A stretch of 38,615 nucleotides of DNA from a virus. Position 1 is the stretch's first letter; every line of letters starts with the position of its first letter. The stretch spans positions 1 to 38,615 of IMG/VR virus record IMGVR_UViG_3300033145_001804. One strand, written 5' to 3'. This document shows, in pieces, positions 25,131 through 33,700 of the stretch. Under the pieces are notes generated by a model, which was given only the letters and a program-made list of their open reading frames with translations, did not search any database and was not told the DNA's origin. A program made the translations under genes and the position numbers.

Positions 25131-25481
25131 ATGAAAGATTCATTTCAGGGAGTCGAGTCAATAATATTACAGCCCGGATCAGAGACCGTTCCGTATACAT
25201 TTACCTTTGCGGCAGCATCGAGCGCAACGGCAAACGATGGTTCAATACCTTACGGCTCGACAATTTCCGGAGCCGATGTGACAGCGTTTGACAAGGACGG
25301 CGCTGACAGGACTTCCGAGATGGTTGTATCGGAAACCAACACGACCACAGTCGTTACCATTAGTTTAAAATATCCGGCAACCACAGGCAACGGCCGCTAT
25401 TCGCTTGAGATTGTTTTGACGTTATCGACAGGGGCGAAAATGGAGTTTGATTTTAACCGCGTGTACGCGAGGGATAAGTGA
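25131..25481 (+). CDS. Small beta-rich structural protein
   Basis: The 116 residues form a likely Ig-like/beta-sandwich domain (about 20-110: GADVTAFDKDGADRTSEMVV, TTTVVTISLKYPAT). ATG 25131 is chosen; ATG 25126 is out of frame and the longer in-frame start runs through the leader box. GCGACCAAAGGGAGCGACAT lies before it. Confidence 0.65.
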   Translation: MKDSFQGVESIILQPGSETVPYTFTFAAASSATANDGSIPYGSTISGADVTAFDKDGADRTSEMVVSETNTTTVVTISLKYPATTGNGRYSLEIVLTLSTGAKMEFDFNRVYARDK

Positions 25482-25572
25482 AAGGACAGGCTGAAGGCTG
25501 AAGACTGAAGGAAAAAATAAAAATTAAGGTTTCAAACAGCCCCTTAGCCTTCAGTCTAAAAACCTTCAACCT
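25482..25572. repeat. Composite family B element
   Basis: GGCTGAAGGCTGAAGACTGAAGG, an AAAAATTAAGG core-like stretch and the complementary CCTTAGCCTTCAGTC...CCTTCAACC arm fold back on each other. Confidence 0.7.
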
Positions 25573-25593
25573 GCGACTGAAAGGAGCATAATC

Positions 25594-26286
25594 TTGAGTA
25601 CCAGATTTGATTATATGGACGCGATTGACGGCTTTGTCGGGGGAGACGTCCCGCTCAAAGATCCGGAGAAAATCATAGCGATCGGCCTGGCAATGAAAGA
25701 ACATTCCAAGCAAAGGCCGCTGGTTAAGGTTGAGGATGAGGACGGAGACGGCGGGTTTGATTACGCTGTGACGGATCTTGAATTCTGGTCGGACGGGTTT
25801 TCCGTGATCAAGACGGTGGAATATCCTGTGGATGATGCCGATGAGACCCCGGATGTGCTTCAGGATAACGCATGGCGGATGTATGAAACGCCGGACGGGA
25901 ATTTTCTAAGGTTTTTAGAGAATGCGCCGTCGAGTGACGAGGATTTCCGCGTGGCATATACGGCCCTGCATACCTGTACTGATACGGCATGTACGGTTAA
26001 GGATTTTGACGAGGAGGCTGTTCAGGCGCTGGCTGCGGGTCATTTCTGCAACCTGCTGTCAACTTATTACGCGCAGACACAGGACAGCACGATAAACGCG
26101 GACAGTGTGGATCACGGCTCAAAAGGCCGGGAATATGCGGCCAGGGCAAAGACTTTCCGGGCTGTATATTTTAATCATATCGGGATTAAAGAGGGGCAGG
26201 CGGCGGCGGCATCGGTTACAAGGGATCAGGATGTAAAGCCGTCATGGCGCGGAGATGGACTGACGCATCCGAGGAGGAACAGATGA
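25594..26286 (+). CDS. Head-tail connector-like protein
   Basis: The 230 residues start at TTG 25594, which follows ACTGAAAGGAGCATAATC. The C-terminal half (AVQALAAGHFCNLLSTYYAQ, GREYAARAKTFRAVY) is helical and resembles head-tail adaptors. The N-terminal half has acidic loops (DEDGDGG). Position before the gp10-like and tail terminator genes supports a connector role. The stop codon is supplied by the family A repeat. Confidence 0.65.
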   Translation: MSTRFDYMDAIDGFVGGDVPLKDPEKIIAIGLAMKEHSKQRPLVKVEDEDGDGGFDYAVTDLEFWSDGFSVIKTVEYPVDDADETPDVLQDNAWRMYETPDGNFLRFLENAPSSDEDFRVAYTALHTCTDTACTVKDFDEEAVQALAAGHFCNLLSTYYAQTQDSTINADSVDHGSKGREYAARAKTFRAVYFNHIGIKEGQAAAASVTRDQDVKPSWRGDGLTHPRRNR

Positions 26287-26325
26287 ACATCGAACATCGA
26301 ACGTCCAACATCGAATTTTGAATGA
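26284..26325 (+). repeat. Family A repeat
   Basis: Its first TGA (26284-26286) is the stop codon of the connector-like gene. It contains the CGTCC variant and ends TTTTGAATGAAGG, giving the next ribosome binding site. Confidence 0.85.
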
Positions 26326-26335
26326 AGGAAAAAGA

Positions 26336-26596
26336 TTGAAAAAGATATCACTCATAATGATGATCGTATTTATGCTGGCTGGCTGCGGGGTTAAAACCGT
26401 TATAACAGATCCGGAGGGAAAGCAGTGGGTTGTGCGAAGCAAGTCTGATGCGCGAGTCATTATAATGCAGGATAAAACACAGAATAAAACGACGCTTGAA
26501 GTTAACAACCAGGGCAAGACGAACTGGGTGGAAGGCTTGATGCAGTATATTCTGGCAAAGCCGGATATTACACTGTCGAATAAAGAGGGAAGATAA
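26336..26596 (+). CDS. Small lipoprotein
   Basis: The 86 residues start at TTG 26336 after AAGGAAAAAG; a TTG at 26318 is also in frame. A lipobox MLAGC follows a short hydrophobic helix, so it should be lipidated and exported. The mature part is small and beta-like (EGKQWVVRSKSDARVIIM). It could be an outer-membrane spanin or a superinfection exclusion lipoprotein; it sits between connector and neck genes, far from the lysis cassette. Confidence 0.65.
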   Translation: MKKISLIMMIVFMLAGCGVKTVITDPEGKQWVVRSKSDARVIIMQDKTQNKTTLEVNNQGKTNWVEGLMQYILAKPDITLSNKEGR

Positions 26597-26597
26597 A

Positions 26598-26642
26598 AGA
26601 TGAACATCGAACATCGAACGTCCAACATCGAACATCGAATGG
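26598..26642 (+). repeat. Family A repeat
   Basis: The full form with CGTCC variant fills the gap between the lipoprotein and neck genes. Confidence 0.85.
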
Positions 26643-26648
26643 AAAAAA

Positions 26649-27149
26649 ATGCTTAAAACCAGAATCATGGTTGATTTGAGAGATCTTGAACGGCTGACGA
26701 TGATGTATCCTAAGATCTCGATGGATGTTCGTGAGTCTAAGCTGACCGAGGCAATGGCGCTTCTGGAACGTGCTGTAAAGCTGAAAACGCCTGAAGGAGC
26801 CGGGCCGATACATTTGAGGGATTCGATTCACCCGAAAGTGAGCATATCGGGCAAGAAGGTCAAGGGCTTATTAGGCACGCCGCTGGCGCATGGCGAGCCG
26901 AGAGAATTCGGCACAAAGCCGCATTTCCCACCGATCGGGCCGATACAGCACTGGGTGGAAAAGAAGCTGGGCAAATCAGGGGATGAGGCCAAATCGATAG
27001 CATTCGCGATAGCGATCACGATTGCGCGGCGCGGCACAAAGGGCGCGCATATGTTTGACAAGGGTTTTGAGGAAAACGAGGCGCAAGTCAAGCGGATACT
27101 GGAAAGCATACCGGCAGAAATAATTACAAGGCTAAGAAAAAACAGGTAA
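26649..27149 (+). CDS. HK97 gp10-like neck/tail completion protein
   Basis: This 166-residue protein matches the HK97-gp10-like family: EFGTKPHFPPIGPIQHWV (about 83-100), RRGTKGAHMFDKGFE near 127-141. It is also like Mu gpG virion morphogenesis proteins. It acts at the head-tail junction. It has no strong ribosome binding site; the repeat ends CGAATGGAAAAAA before ATG. Confidence 0.85.
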   Translation: MLKTRIMVDLRDLERLTMMYPKISMDVRESKLTEAMALLERAVKLKTPEGAGPIHLRDSIHPKVSISGKKVKGLLGTPLAHGEPREFGTKPHFPPIGPIQHWVEKKLGKSGDEAKSIAFAIAITIARRGTKGAHMFDKGFEENEAQVKRILESIPAEIITRLRKNR

Positions 27150-27285
27150 AAGGTAAAAGGTAGAAGACTGAAGGTAGTAAAAGCAGGTAGAAGGTAAAAG
27201 GTAGAAGACTGAAGTAAAAGATAAAAAATAGAAAATCAAGGGATTCAAACAGCCCTTCAGCCTTCAGCCTTCAACCTAAGCCCCT
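27147..27285. repeat. Composite family B element
   Basis: Two runs of purine heptads (GGTAAAAGGTAGAAG) and a pyrimidine arm (CCCTTCAGCCTTCAGCCTTC) fill the spacer, followed by the leader box GCGACCAAAGGGAGTAAACC. Confidence 0.75.
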
Positions 27286-27312
27286 TAATTAAGCGACCAA
27301 AGGGAGTAAACC

Positions 27313-27759
27313 ATGAGCGAGGTATTGATCAGGGCGCAGGTTAAAGCAATTCTTTCCGGCGTTTCCGGCATCGGCGTTGTGCATGATTATGAGCGGTGGG
27401 CGACTAACTGGACTAAGTATCTGGAGCTTTTCAGCACCGGGGGGCGGATTAACGGCTGGCAGATTACGCGCAAAAAGACTTCTGCAGTAACCGCATCCGT
27501 AACGCATGATTCCCGGAAACATACGTTTTTAATCCGGGGGATCTACGGGCTGAAAGACAGTGAAGCTACGGAGATCACATTTCAGGCTCTTATAGAATCT
27601 GTTTGCGCGGCGTTCAGATCTAAATATCAACTCAATGATACAGCCGATAATACCGAGCCGGTGCAGGTTGACCTGGTGGAAAACAGAGTGTTCGGGAATG
27701 TGCTCTGCCATTTTTGCGAGCTGACACTGATCGCTGAAGAATACGAAAACTGGAGTTAG
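27313..27759 (+). CDS. Tail terminator protein
   Basis: This 148-residue alpha/beta protein lies between the gp10-like and tail tube genes, where tail terminators (lambda gpU, HK97 gp-like) are found. N-terminal helix RAQVKAILSGV, beta strands (KHTFLIRGIYGL) and ITFQALIESVCAAFR fit this fold. It caps the finished tail tube. The assignment is by position and pattern. Confidence 0.65.
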   Translation: MSEVLIRAQVKAILSGVSGIGVVHDYERWATNWTKYLELFSTGGRINGWQITRKKTSAVTASVTHDSRKHTFLIRGIYGLKDSEATEITFQALIESVCAAFRSKYQLNDTADNTEPVQVDLVENRVFGNVLCHFCELTLIAEEYENWS

Positions 27760-27765
27760 ATAAAA

Positions 27766-27872
27766 AGCAGGTAGAAGGTTAAAGGTAAAAGGCCGAAGGC
27801 TGGAGGAACCCTTCAATTAAAAAAAGAGGATTCCAAACAACCTTCAGCCTTCAGCCTTCAACCTAAACCCCT
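27766..27872. repeat. Composite family B element
   Basis: Purine arm GGTAGAAGGTTAAAGG, GAGGAACCCTTCAATT core variant, and pyrimidine arm CCTTCAGCCTTCAGCCTTC, then a leader box. Confidence 0.75.
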
Positions 27873-27897
27873 AATAAACGACCGAAGGGAGCGACAC

Positions 27898-28137
27898 ATG
27901 ATACCATGCAGGGGAATACATGAAATCAGTTGTACGAGAAAAAGCGGATGTCTGCGCAATCTAAAAGCAAAAAATGTGCAGCCGGAATGTATGAGCTGCC
28001 CGGATGCACTGACGCAGATCCTCGATCTTGAGGGTAAGGTTATTTATGAACACAAAATCGGAAAAAAAGTCTCACGCAAAGGCGCAAAGGCGCAGTTGCC
28101 GGAAGAAAAGGTTGAAGGGAAAAAACAGGAAAAGTGA
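27898..28137 (+). CDS. Small cysteine-rich protein
   Basis: The 79 residues include six Cys (near 4, 12, 18, and CMSC near 31-34), probably zinc-binding. The C-terminus RKGAKAQ is encoded by a CGCAAAGGCG repeat and EKVEGKK by a family B repeat, so only about 60 residues are native. It sits just upstream of structured RNA copy 2, as the Com-like gene does for copy 1. Confidence 0.6.
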   Translation: MIPCRGIHEISCTRKSGCLRNLKAKNVQPECMSCPDALTQILDLEGKVIYEHKIGKKVSRKGAKAQLPEEKVEGKKQEK

Positions 28138-28228
28138 CAACAGGTAGAAGGTAAAAGGTAGAAGACTGAAGGAAAAGATTAAGGATTCAAAAAACCCTTC
28201 AGCCTTCAGTCTAAAAACCTTCAACCTG
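28138..28228. repeat. Composite family B element
   Basis: GGTAGAAGGTAAAAGGTAGAAG and the complementary CCCTTCAGCCTTCAGTC...CCTTCAACC arm lie upstream of RNA copy 2. This and the RNA explain the 332-base gene-free stretch 28138-28469. Confidence 0.75.
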
Positions 28229-28234
28229 ATAAGA

Positions 28235-28349
28235 AACTAAAATTTAATCAGCGAGAGCGGCCTGGGAGCTGCCTTCTCGGAAACGAGGCGCTGAGGTAAA
28301 AGGAGGCCCAGGGAGGCCCATTGCGGATATTCGCAGTGGGCCTTTTTTT
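28235..28349 (+). ncRNA. Structured RNA with pseudoknot and terminator, copy 2
   Basis: It is about 90 percent identical to copy 1 and folds the same way: P1 TCAGCG/CGCTGA, P2 GCGGC/GCTGC with loop CTGGGA, P3 TCTCG/CGAGG with a GAAA tetraloop, and a pseudoknot CTGGG/CCCAG. The terminator GGCCCATTGCG/CGCAGTGGGCC follows with seven T. Changes relative to copy 1 at paired sites (U-A to U-G, G-U to G-C, U-G to C-G) keep the pairs. It lies before the tail tube genes. Confidence 0.75.
28315..28349 (+). terminator. Strong Rho-independent terminator within RNA copy 2
   Basis: GGCCCATTGCG pairs with CGCAGTGGGCC around GATATT, followed by seven T. Confidence 0.85.
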
Positions 28350-28360
28350 ATTGGAAAAGA

Positions 28361-28452
28361 CTAAAGGCGAAAGGCAAATGGCGAAAGGCAAAGGGTAAAA
28401 AAAGGGATACAAAAACCTTTAGCCCTTAGCCCTTAGCCTTTAGCCTTCAACA
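28361..28452. repeat. Family B variant element
   Basis: GGCGAAAGGCAAATGG units are followed by complementary CCTTTAGCCCTTAGCCC units, forming a hairpin before the tail tube gene. Confidence 0.7.
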
Positions 28453-28469
28453 CAAAGGAGGATTAAACG

Positions 28470-28904
28470 ATGGCTGGAAACACGACACCGATACACGGCA
28501 AAGTATGTCGCACGGCGAAAGGCACGGCTGGAAGCGGAACCAACATCGACTTCACAGAGGCATGGAATATCGACGTTTCGCTGGACATGGCGGACATTTC
28601 GCGACAGGGGCAGCACTGGAAAGAGGCATTGCCGGGCCAGGCTGGATGGGGCGGATCGTTTTCAGGGCAGTTGGTGCTGGGGAATACGGAGCAGAAAGCG
28701 ATATATGACAATCTGGTTACTGCCACACCGGGGACAAAATTAACAGGAGCCGCCGCGCTGGCGTTTCATCTGGAAGATACCGGTGATTATCTTACCGGAG
28801 ATGTATATATAACCGGCGTAGCTATTAGCCCGGGTCTCGGCGACAAGGTTGCCTTTTCTGTTAATTTCCAGGGAACCGGAGCTCTGAGCTTAACCGCAGG
28901 ATAA
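28470..28904 (+). CDS. Tail tube protein, short paralogue
   Basis: The 144 residues share the block WNIDVSLDMADISRQGQHWK...LPGQAG with the next gene. The rest is beta-rich with GSFSGQLVL and SVNFQGTGALSL, as in siphovirus tail tube proteins. AAAGGAGG precedes the start. It forms stacked rings through which DNA passes. Confidence 0.8.
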   Translation: MAGNTTPIHGKVCRTAKGTAGSGTNIDFTEAWNIDVSLDMADISRQGQHWKEALPGQAGWGGSFSGQLVLGNTEQKAIYDNLVTATPGTKLTGAAALAFHLEDTGDYLTGDVYITGVAISPGLGDKVAFSVNFQGTGALSLTAG

Positions 28905-28965
28905 TAAAAAGCAGGTGTCGGGGATCAGGGATCAGCTTGAATCCTTGAATCCTTGAATCCTTGCG
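28905..28965 (+). repeat. Repeat island (families E and C)
   Basis: CAGGTGTCGGGGATCAGGGA is followed by CTTGAATCCTTGAATCC units, then the leader box GCGACTGAAAGGAGCATAAA. Confidence 0.7.
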
Positions 28966-28984
28966 ACTGAAAGGAGCATAAAAA

Positions 28985-29890
28985 ATGGCATCTCCATCAA
29001 CTCCCACGCATGGGAAATTTGGGGCTTTATACCGTCTCAGGCCGAATGGTTTCAAGGGTAACGGCCTGAATGATGTTACATGGGGCACTGGTTTTTCCGA
29101 CACTGATTCTGCGTATTTTGAGGCCGTGATCGACAGCGAGCTGGGCGGCACCGCAGGGGTCGATACATTCAAGTGGCGGAAGGACGGCGGGGCCTGGACT
29201 GAGAATGTTGATATTACCGGCTCGGCTCAGACGCTTTCCGATTCGCAGACGATTACATTTGCTGCTACAAAGGAACACACACTAACCGATCAGTGGGTTG
29301 TCGGCAATCTGAAAGATGAGCCGTGCACGGAATCTTCAGCGACAGCGCAAATCACAGATGTATTAATGCACCTGCTCAATCCGAATGCTCCGCCGACGTT
29401 TACCGATGCTGGAGGGAAGACGGTTTTGACGCTAAATTACACGAACGGCACGGCTGTATTCACTGACAATGTCGGGGAGGTGACTGTCACCGGCAATAAT
29501 GGCTATATCCCGTCATCCACCCTGGAAAAAGTCGGCTATCTGATCGACTGGAATCTGGACATCACTCTGGACATGGCCGAGATTTCCCGCATGGGTCAGA
29601 AGTGGAAGGAATTTCTCCCCGGCCAGGCCGGCGGGTCCGGCGGAGCGAACGCGTATTTTATCGGATGTGATACATTCTTCGCGGACATCGAGGACAATAT
29701 CGACGGCACTCAGAAATATTTCCTCCTGGAGCTGTTCAATTATGATCCCGACCAGGACCAGACCGGCGATCATACGATCTGCTGGGTGACGTTTAACAGC
29801 TGGAATGTGAACGCGCCGATCAACGATGTGGTGAAAGAAGCAATCGGTTTTCAGGTGCACGGGATGATTTCGTTTAAGGCAAATGCGTAA
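28985..29890 (+). CDS. Tail tube paralogue with an inserted domain
   Basis: The 301 residues begin with TPTHGKFG, like TPIHGKV of the previous gene, and contain WNLDITLDMAEISRMGQKWK...LPGQAG near residues 190-215. Between them is an extra ~150 residues of beta-rich sequence (FKWRKDGGAWTENVDI; LTLNYTNGTAVFTDN). It is probably a second tube subunit or a decorated tube variant. Both genes are preceded by repeat islands. Confidence 0.75.
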   Translation: MASPSTPTHGKFGALYRLRPNGFKGNGLNDVTWGTGFSDTDSAYFEAVIDSELGGTAGVDTFKWRKDGGAWTENVDITGSAQTLSDSQTITFAATKEHTLTDQWVVGNLKDEPCTESSATAQITDVLMHLLNPNAPPTFTDAGGKTVLTLNYTNGTAVFTDNVGEVTVTGNNGYIPSSTLEKVGYLIDWNLDITLDMAEISRMGQKWKEFLPGQAGGSGGANAYFIGCDTFFADIEDNIDGTQKYFLLELFNYDPDQDQTGDHTICWVTFNSWNVNAPINDVVKEAIGFQVHGMISFKANA

Positions 29891-29983
29891 AAAGACAGGG
29901 GTCAAGGATTCCAGGATTCCAGGATTCAAGTGAAAGAAATTTACCTCGAACCCTCGAACCCTCGAACCCTTGAATCCTTAGTT
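29891..29983. repeat. Family C composite, inverted arms
   Basis: GGATTCCAGGATTCCAGG units and complementary CTCGAACCCTCGAACCC units flank AAGTGAAAGAAATTTACC, then the leader box GCGACTGAAAGGAGCGATA. Confidence 0.75.
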
Positions 29984-30005
29984 AGAGCGACTGAAAGGAG
30001 CGATA

Positions 30006-30389
30006 ATGAGTTTCATTGAAATCGTGGAAGAAGAGGAAGAATTCAGGCTTGATATAGGTGAATCGTTTTTTATTTTGCGGCGGTTTGACTCTGCTGTTTA
30101 CAGGCGGATTGAAAAGAAACACACAACAAAAAAGAAGAATTTCCGCTCAGGAGAAACGATTGCCACGGTAGATGACCATGCTGTTAATGAAGACCTGCTG
30201 GATTATATGATTACCGGCTGGGGCAACATCAAGTCGCCGACTACCGGCGAAGACGTGCCCTGCGAAAGATCGAATAAGTTCAAACTTCCGGGCAGTGTAA
30301 AGGTGCAGATCACCGAGGCGTGTGATTCAGAGTCGATTACGTGTGATTTGACTGAAAAAAAAACCTCGAAGAATTCGAGCGATACGTAG
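30006..30389 (+). CDS. Tail assembly chaperone, unshifted form (gpG-like)
   Basis: This 127-residue protein lies between tail tube and tape measure, where G/GT chaperones occur. It starts with an acidic stretch (EIVEEEEEFRLD) and a beta-like region (SFFILRRFDSAVYRRI). The last codons read through a run of nine A (30355-30363), the slippery site for the longer product. The unshifted frame ends at TAG 30387-30389. Confidence 0.8.
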   Translation: MSFIEIVEEEEEFRLDIGESFFILRRFDSAVYRRIEKKHTTKKKNFRSGETIATVDDHAVNEDLLDYMITGWGNIKSPTTGEDVPCERSNKFKLPGSVKVQITEACDSESITCDLTEKKTSKNSSDT

Positions 30390-30685
30390 AGACGCAAATA
30401 ACAGGCATTGACCCGTGCGAGCTTTGCAACAAAAAACTTAAAGACGGCTTTATTACAGAACAGAATTGCGAAACCTGCCCTGACAATATTGATATATCGC
30501 CGGGCGATCAGCTTGCCCTGGATATTTACGAGAGGATTAACACCCGGCTTGTGATTGATTTTCAGGCAATAGGGCTGGTTTTTCAGACGTTTTTGCACGG
30601 CATGGAATTCACTAAGACCGAGGCGATCGAGCTGATAGACAATCTGATTTTGATTCATTCGATAGTTTATAAGAAAAAGGAATAA
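30006..30685 (+). CDS. Tail assembly chaperone, -1 frameshift form (gpGT-like)
   Basis: Slipping back one base on A AAA AAA (30356-30362) joins the first 119 codons to a second frame that continues as NLEEFERYVETQ and ends at TAA 30683-30685, giving about 226 residues. The second frame opens just before the slip (TGA at 30353-30355), has no usable start of its own, and is followed by a 6-bp stem CTCGAA/TTCGAG (30365-30379). Its part holds CELC and CETC motifs. GT binds the tape measure and recruits tube subunits. Confidence 0.78.
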
Positions 30686-30687
30686 GG

Positions 30688-30757
30688 GCAGGTAGAAGGT
30701 AGAAGGCTGAAGGGAAAGAACTTGAACCCTCGAATCCTTGACCCCTTGAATCCTTAA
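30688..30757 (+). repeat. Repeat island (families B and C)
   Basis: GGTAGAAGGTAGAAGGCTGAAG, then CTCGAATCCTTGACCCCTTG, then a degenerate GAGCGAAGCGAA leader box. Confidence 0.75.
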
Positions 30758-30771
30758 CGGAGCGAAGCGAA

Positions 30772-33700
30772 GTGGCAGATAAGATGTTCATAACCCTTGA
30801 AGTGGACGACAAGGGCAGTGCTGTGGTTAAAAAGTTTGACCACAATACCCAGGCTGCGTTCGACAAGGTAAAGAAAAATTCCACTGCCGGGGCAACTCAG
30901 GCCGGTAAGATGGCCAGAAAGTGGAACAGCGCAATCGACAGCATAAAAAACAAATGGAAGACCTATTCCGCAGTCGCGGGCGTGGCGATGGCAGCCACTA
31001 TTGCAGCCGTCACCGCGGGCGCAAAGAAATTCCTTGCTTCAGCATCCGACCTTCAGGAAGTGCAAAGCAAATTTGATGTGGTTTTTGCCGGGCAGGAGGC
31101 AAGAGCGGAGTCCTGGGCGCTGACTTTAGTCAACGCTTATGCCATGTCAACCCGCGAGGCAAAACAATACCTTGCATCTGTTCAGGATCTGCTTGTACCT
31201 ATGGGTATGGACGCCAAAGCGGCAGGCGTGCTTTCAAACGAGATTGTAAAACTATCCGCAGACCTCGGCTCTTTTAACAATCTTCCCACCGCTCAGGTAA
31301 TGGAAAACATTCAATCAGCCCTGACCGGCGAATATGAATCCATGAAAAAGTACGGCATTGTTATTAATGCCACCACTGTCCAGCAAAAAGCCCTGAACAT
31401 GGGCCTGGCCGCCACAAAAGATGAGCTTACAGCAGGCATGAAAGCCCAGGCAGCTTATGCGTTAATGGTCGAAGGATCTACCGCTGCAATCGGCGATATG
31501 TCACGGACAATGGGCGGCGCCGCAAACCAGGAAAAACAGACAAAAGCGCTTTTGGAAGACATATCCGTCCTGTTAGGCAAGACGCTTATTCCATATTATC
31601 AGGAAATACTAAAATTAACTAACAAATGGCTGAAAGCTAATAAAGCTATAATTGAACAAAATCTGCCCGAATATATTCAAAAAGTCGGGAGCGTTGTTGT
31701 AAATCTCGGTGACGCTGTGCGGTTTCTTCACAATGCTTGGGCGGGCATTGGCTTACTTGCTGCGGCACAAATTAATGCGATTAGTGTTAGTGTTGATGGT
31801 TTAGTCGCTTCATTGCGATTTGTTCTCCTGCCTTTGGACTTGATTTTTAAAGGGCTTGAGAAAATAGGTCTAATCGATGCGAATCCATTTGACCAGCTTC
31901 AAGAGGGCACTCGTGATCTTATAGTTTCCAGTTTAGAAGCTACCGCAAGCATCCTGGCTGAGATCGAAAAAACCAACCAGGCATATGATTCCGTCATAGC
32001 CAAAGTCGAGGGTTGGAAAAAGAAGATCGCCGAGGCCCCTGTCGAGCAGGTAAAAGCATCTGAAGAAACAATAAAACAGATAAAAAAGCAAGAGAGCGCT
32101 GTAGAAGAACTTGGATTATCAAATGATGAAGTCAATATAGAATATTTAAAATCACTCATAGCTCAACGAAAAGAGGAAAACCGGGCCGCAAAAGAAGCAG
32201 AAAAGCTCTATGGGGACAGAGCTAAAGCCGCCCGTGATATGTATGGTGATCTTGATGATAGTTCTCTTGATTATTTCAAAGAACAGAAAAAGCTACTTAA
32301 GATTCAAAGAGATGACTATATCGAACTTACGGGTGATAAAGCCCTTGCCGAGGCTTGGTTTACAGATCAGAAAGAAAAACTGGATGACCAAAAACTGTTA
32401 TCAAACGGCAACTTTGTTGACGGCATAAAGCTCGGATATAAAGAAATGACCAGGGAAACCAAGACATGGGCCGAGCGCGGGAAGGGTTTTGCAAGAGACG
32501 TGGCGGACAATTTTAACCGTGCGACAGATGACATTATCGATAAATGGATAGCCGGCGAAAACAAGAAGGTCAGCGTATCTGAGGCCGCGGGGGATATGCT
32601 GAGAGACACCGCCGGAAGTGCCGCTAAAATGATGAAGGACGCGGCCATTGGTGAAGTCATGGGTATGATTGGAGCTTGGCTCGGAAACGCTACGGCTCAG
32701 GCTGGTTCAGAAGGTCCTACATGGCAAAAAAGACTTATCAATGCTGGCCTATATCTTGCCGGAGCTACTACGATTATTTTAGGTTCGCGGGCTGTTGGAA
32801 AGAAGTTTAAGGCCCAGGGTGGCTGGATAGAAAATCATCCTATGGGCGGCCCGATTAATGAAGGAAGTAGAATTAAAGATGACGTATATCTCACCTCTAC
32901 TCCGGGCATAAATCACTGGGGTATGGGTGGTGAATTTGTAGTGAATCGACAACAGACGGCAAAACATTATAATCTCATTGATGACATAAACAGCGGGCGG
33001 ATAGACTCACTTGGTTCACGAAAGCCGTTTGCCTTCCGGACTTTGTGTGACGGCCCATGTGGACAAGGACATGCCAAAGGCGGGCCGGTAGGAGACTGGA
33101 AAGACACGGCCGACAAACTGCATCAAGCCGGCGCCGCAACATTTTATACGAAATGGAAGATGACCGGTAATATATGGTCTGCTATTGCGGATGCCGTAAT
33201 ATATTATTCCGGCCTTGTTGCGACATCATACGGCGCAAAGAAAAAAGGCGATTCAATGCTCGGCGATTTATTCTTTAATCAAGGCGGTGTTGTTGGCGCA
33301 GAAAATGTTGGATATGGTTGGGGCAGTAAACTATGGAAAAAATTCAAGAGAGAAGTTTCACGGCCGTTTAAAGCTCCTCAAAAATTAATCAGTGATCCGC
33401 TGGCATTTTTTTCTGGCGAAAAAGAAAACATATCGGAATGGCTCAAAAGCCAGAAAGATAACAACCTTAGTCAATGCATTCGTGAAATTCACGACCCCAC
33501 TAAGATCTGGGATGATATTAAAGGTTCTTTAAGAACTCTGATTAAGCCATTTGTAATATCTTTACTTACGCCGAATGATTATTCAGCATGGAAGTCCGGT
33601 GTATGGGATGACTGGGGCAAGGGCTGGAAAGACTACTATAAAGACAAGTTCAAACGATGCGCCGGGGTAAAAACCGATGACATAAAAAGCTCTATGCCAC

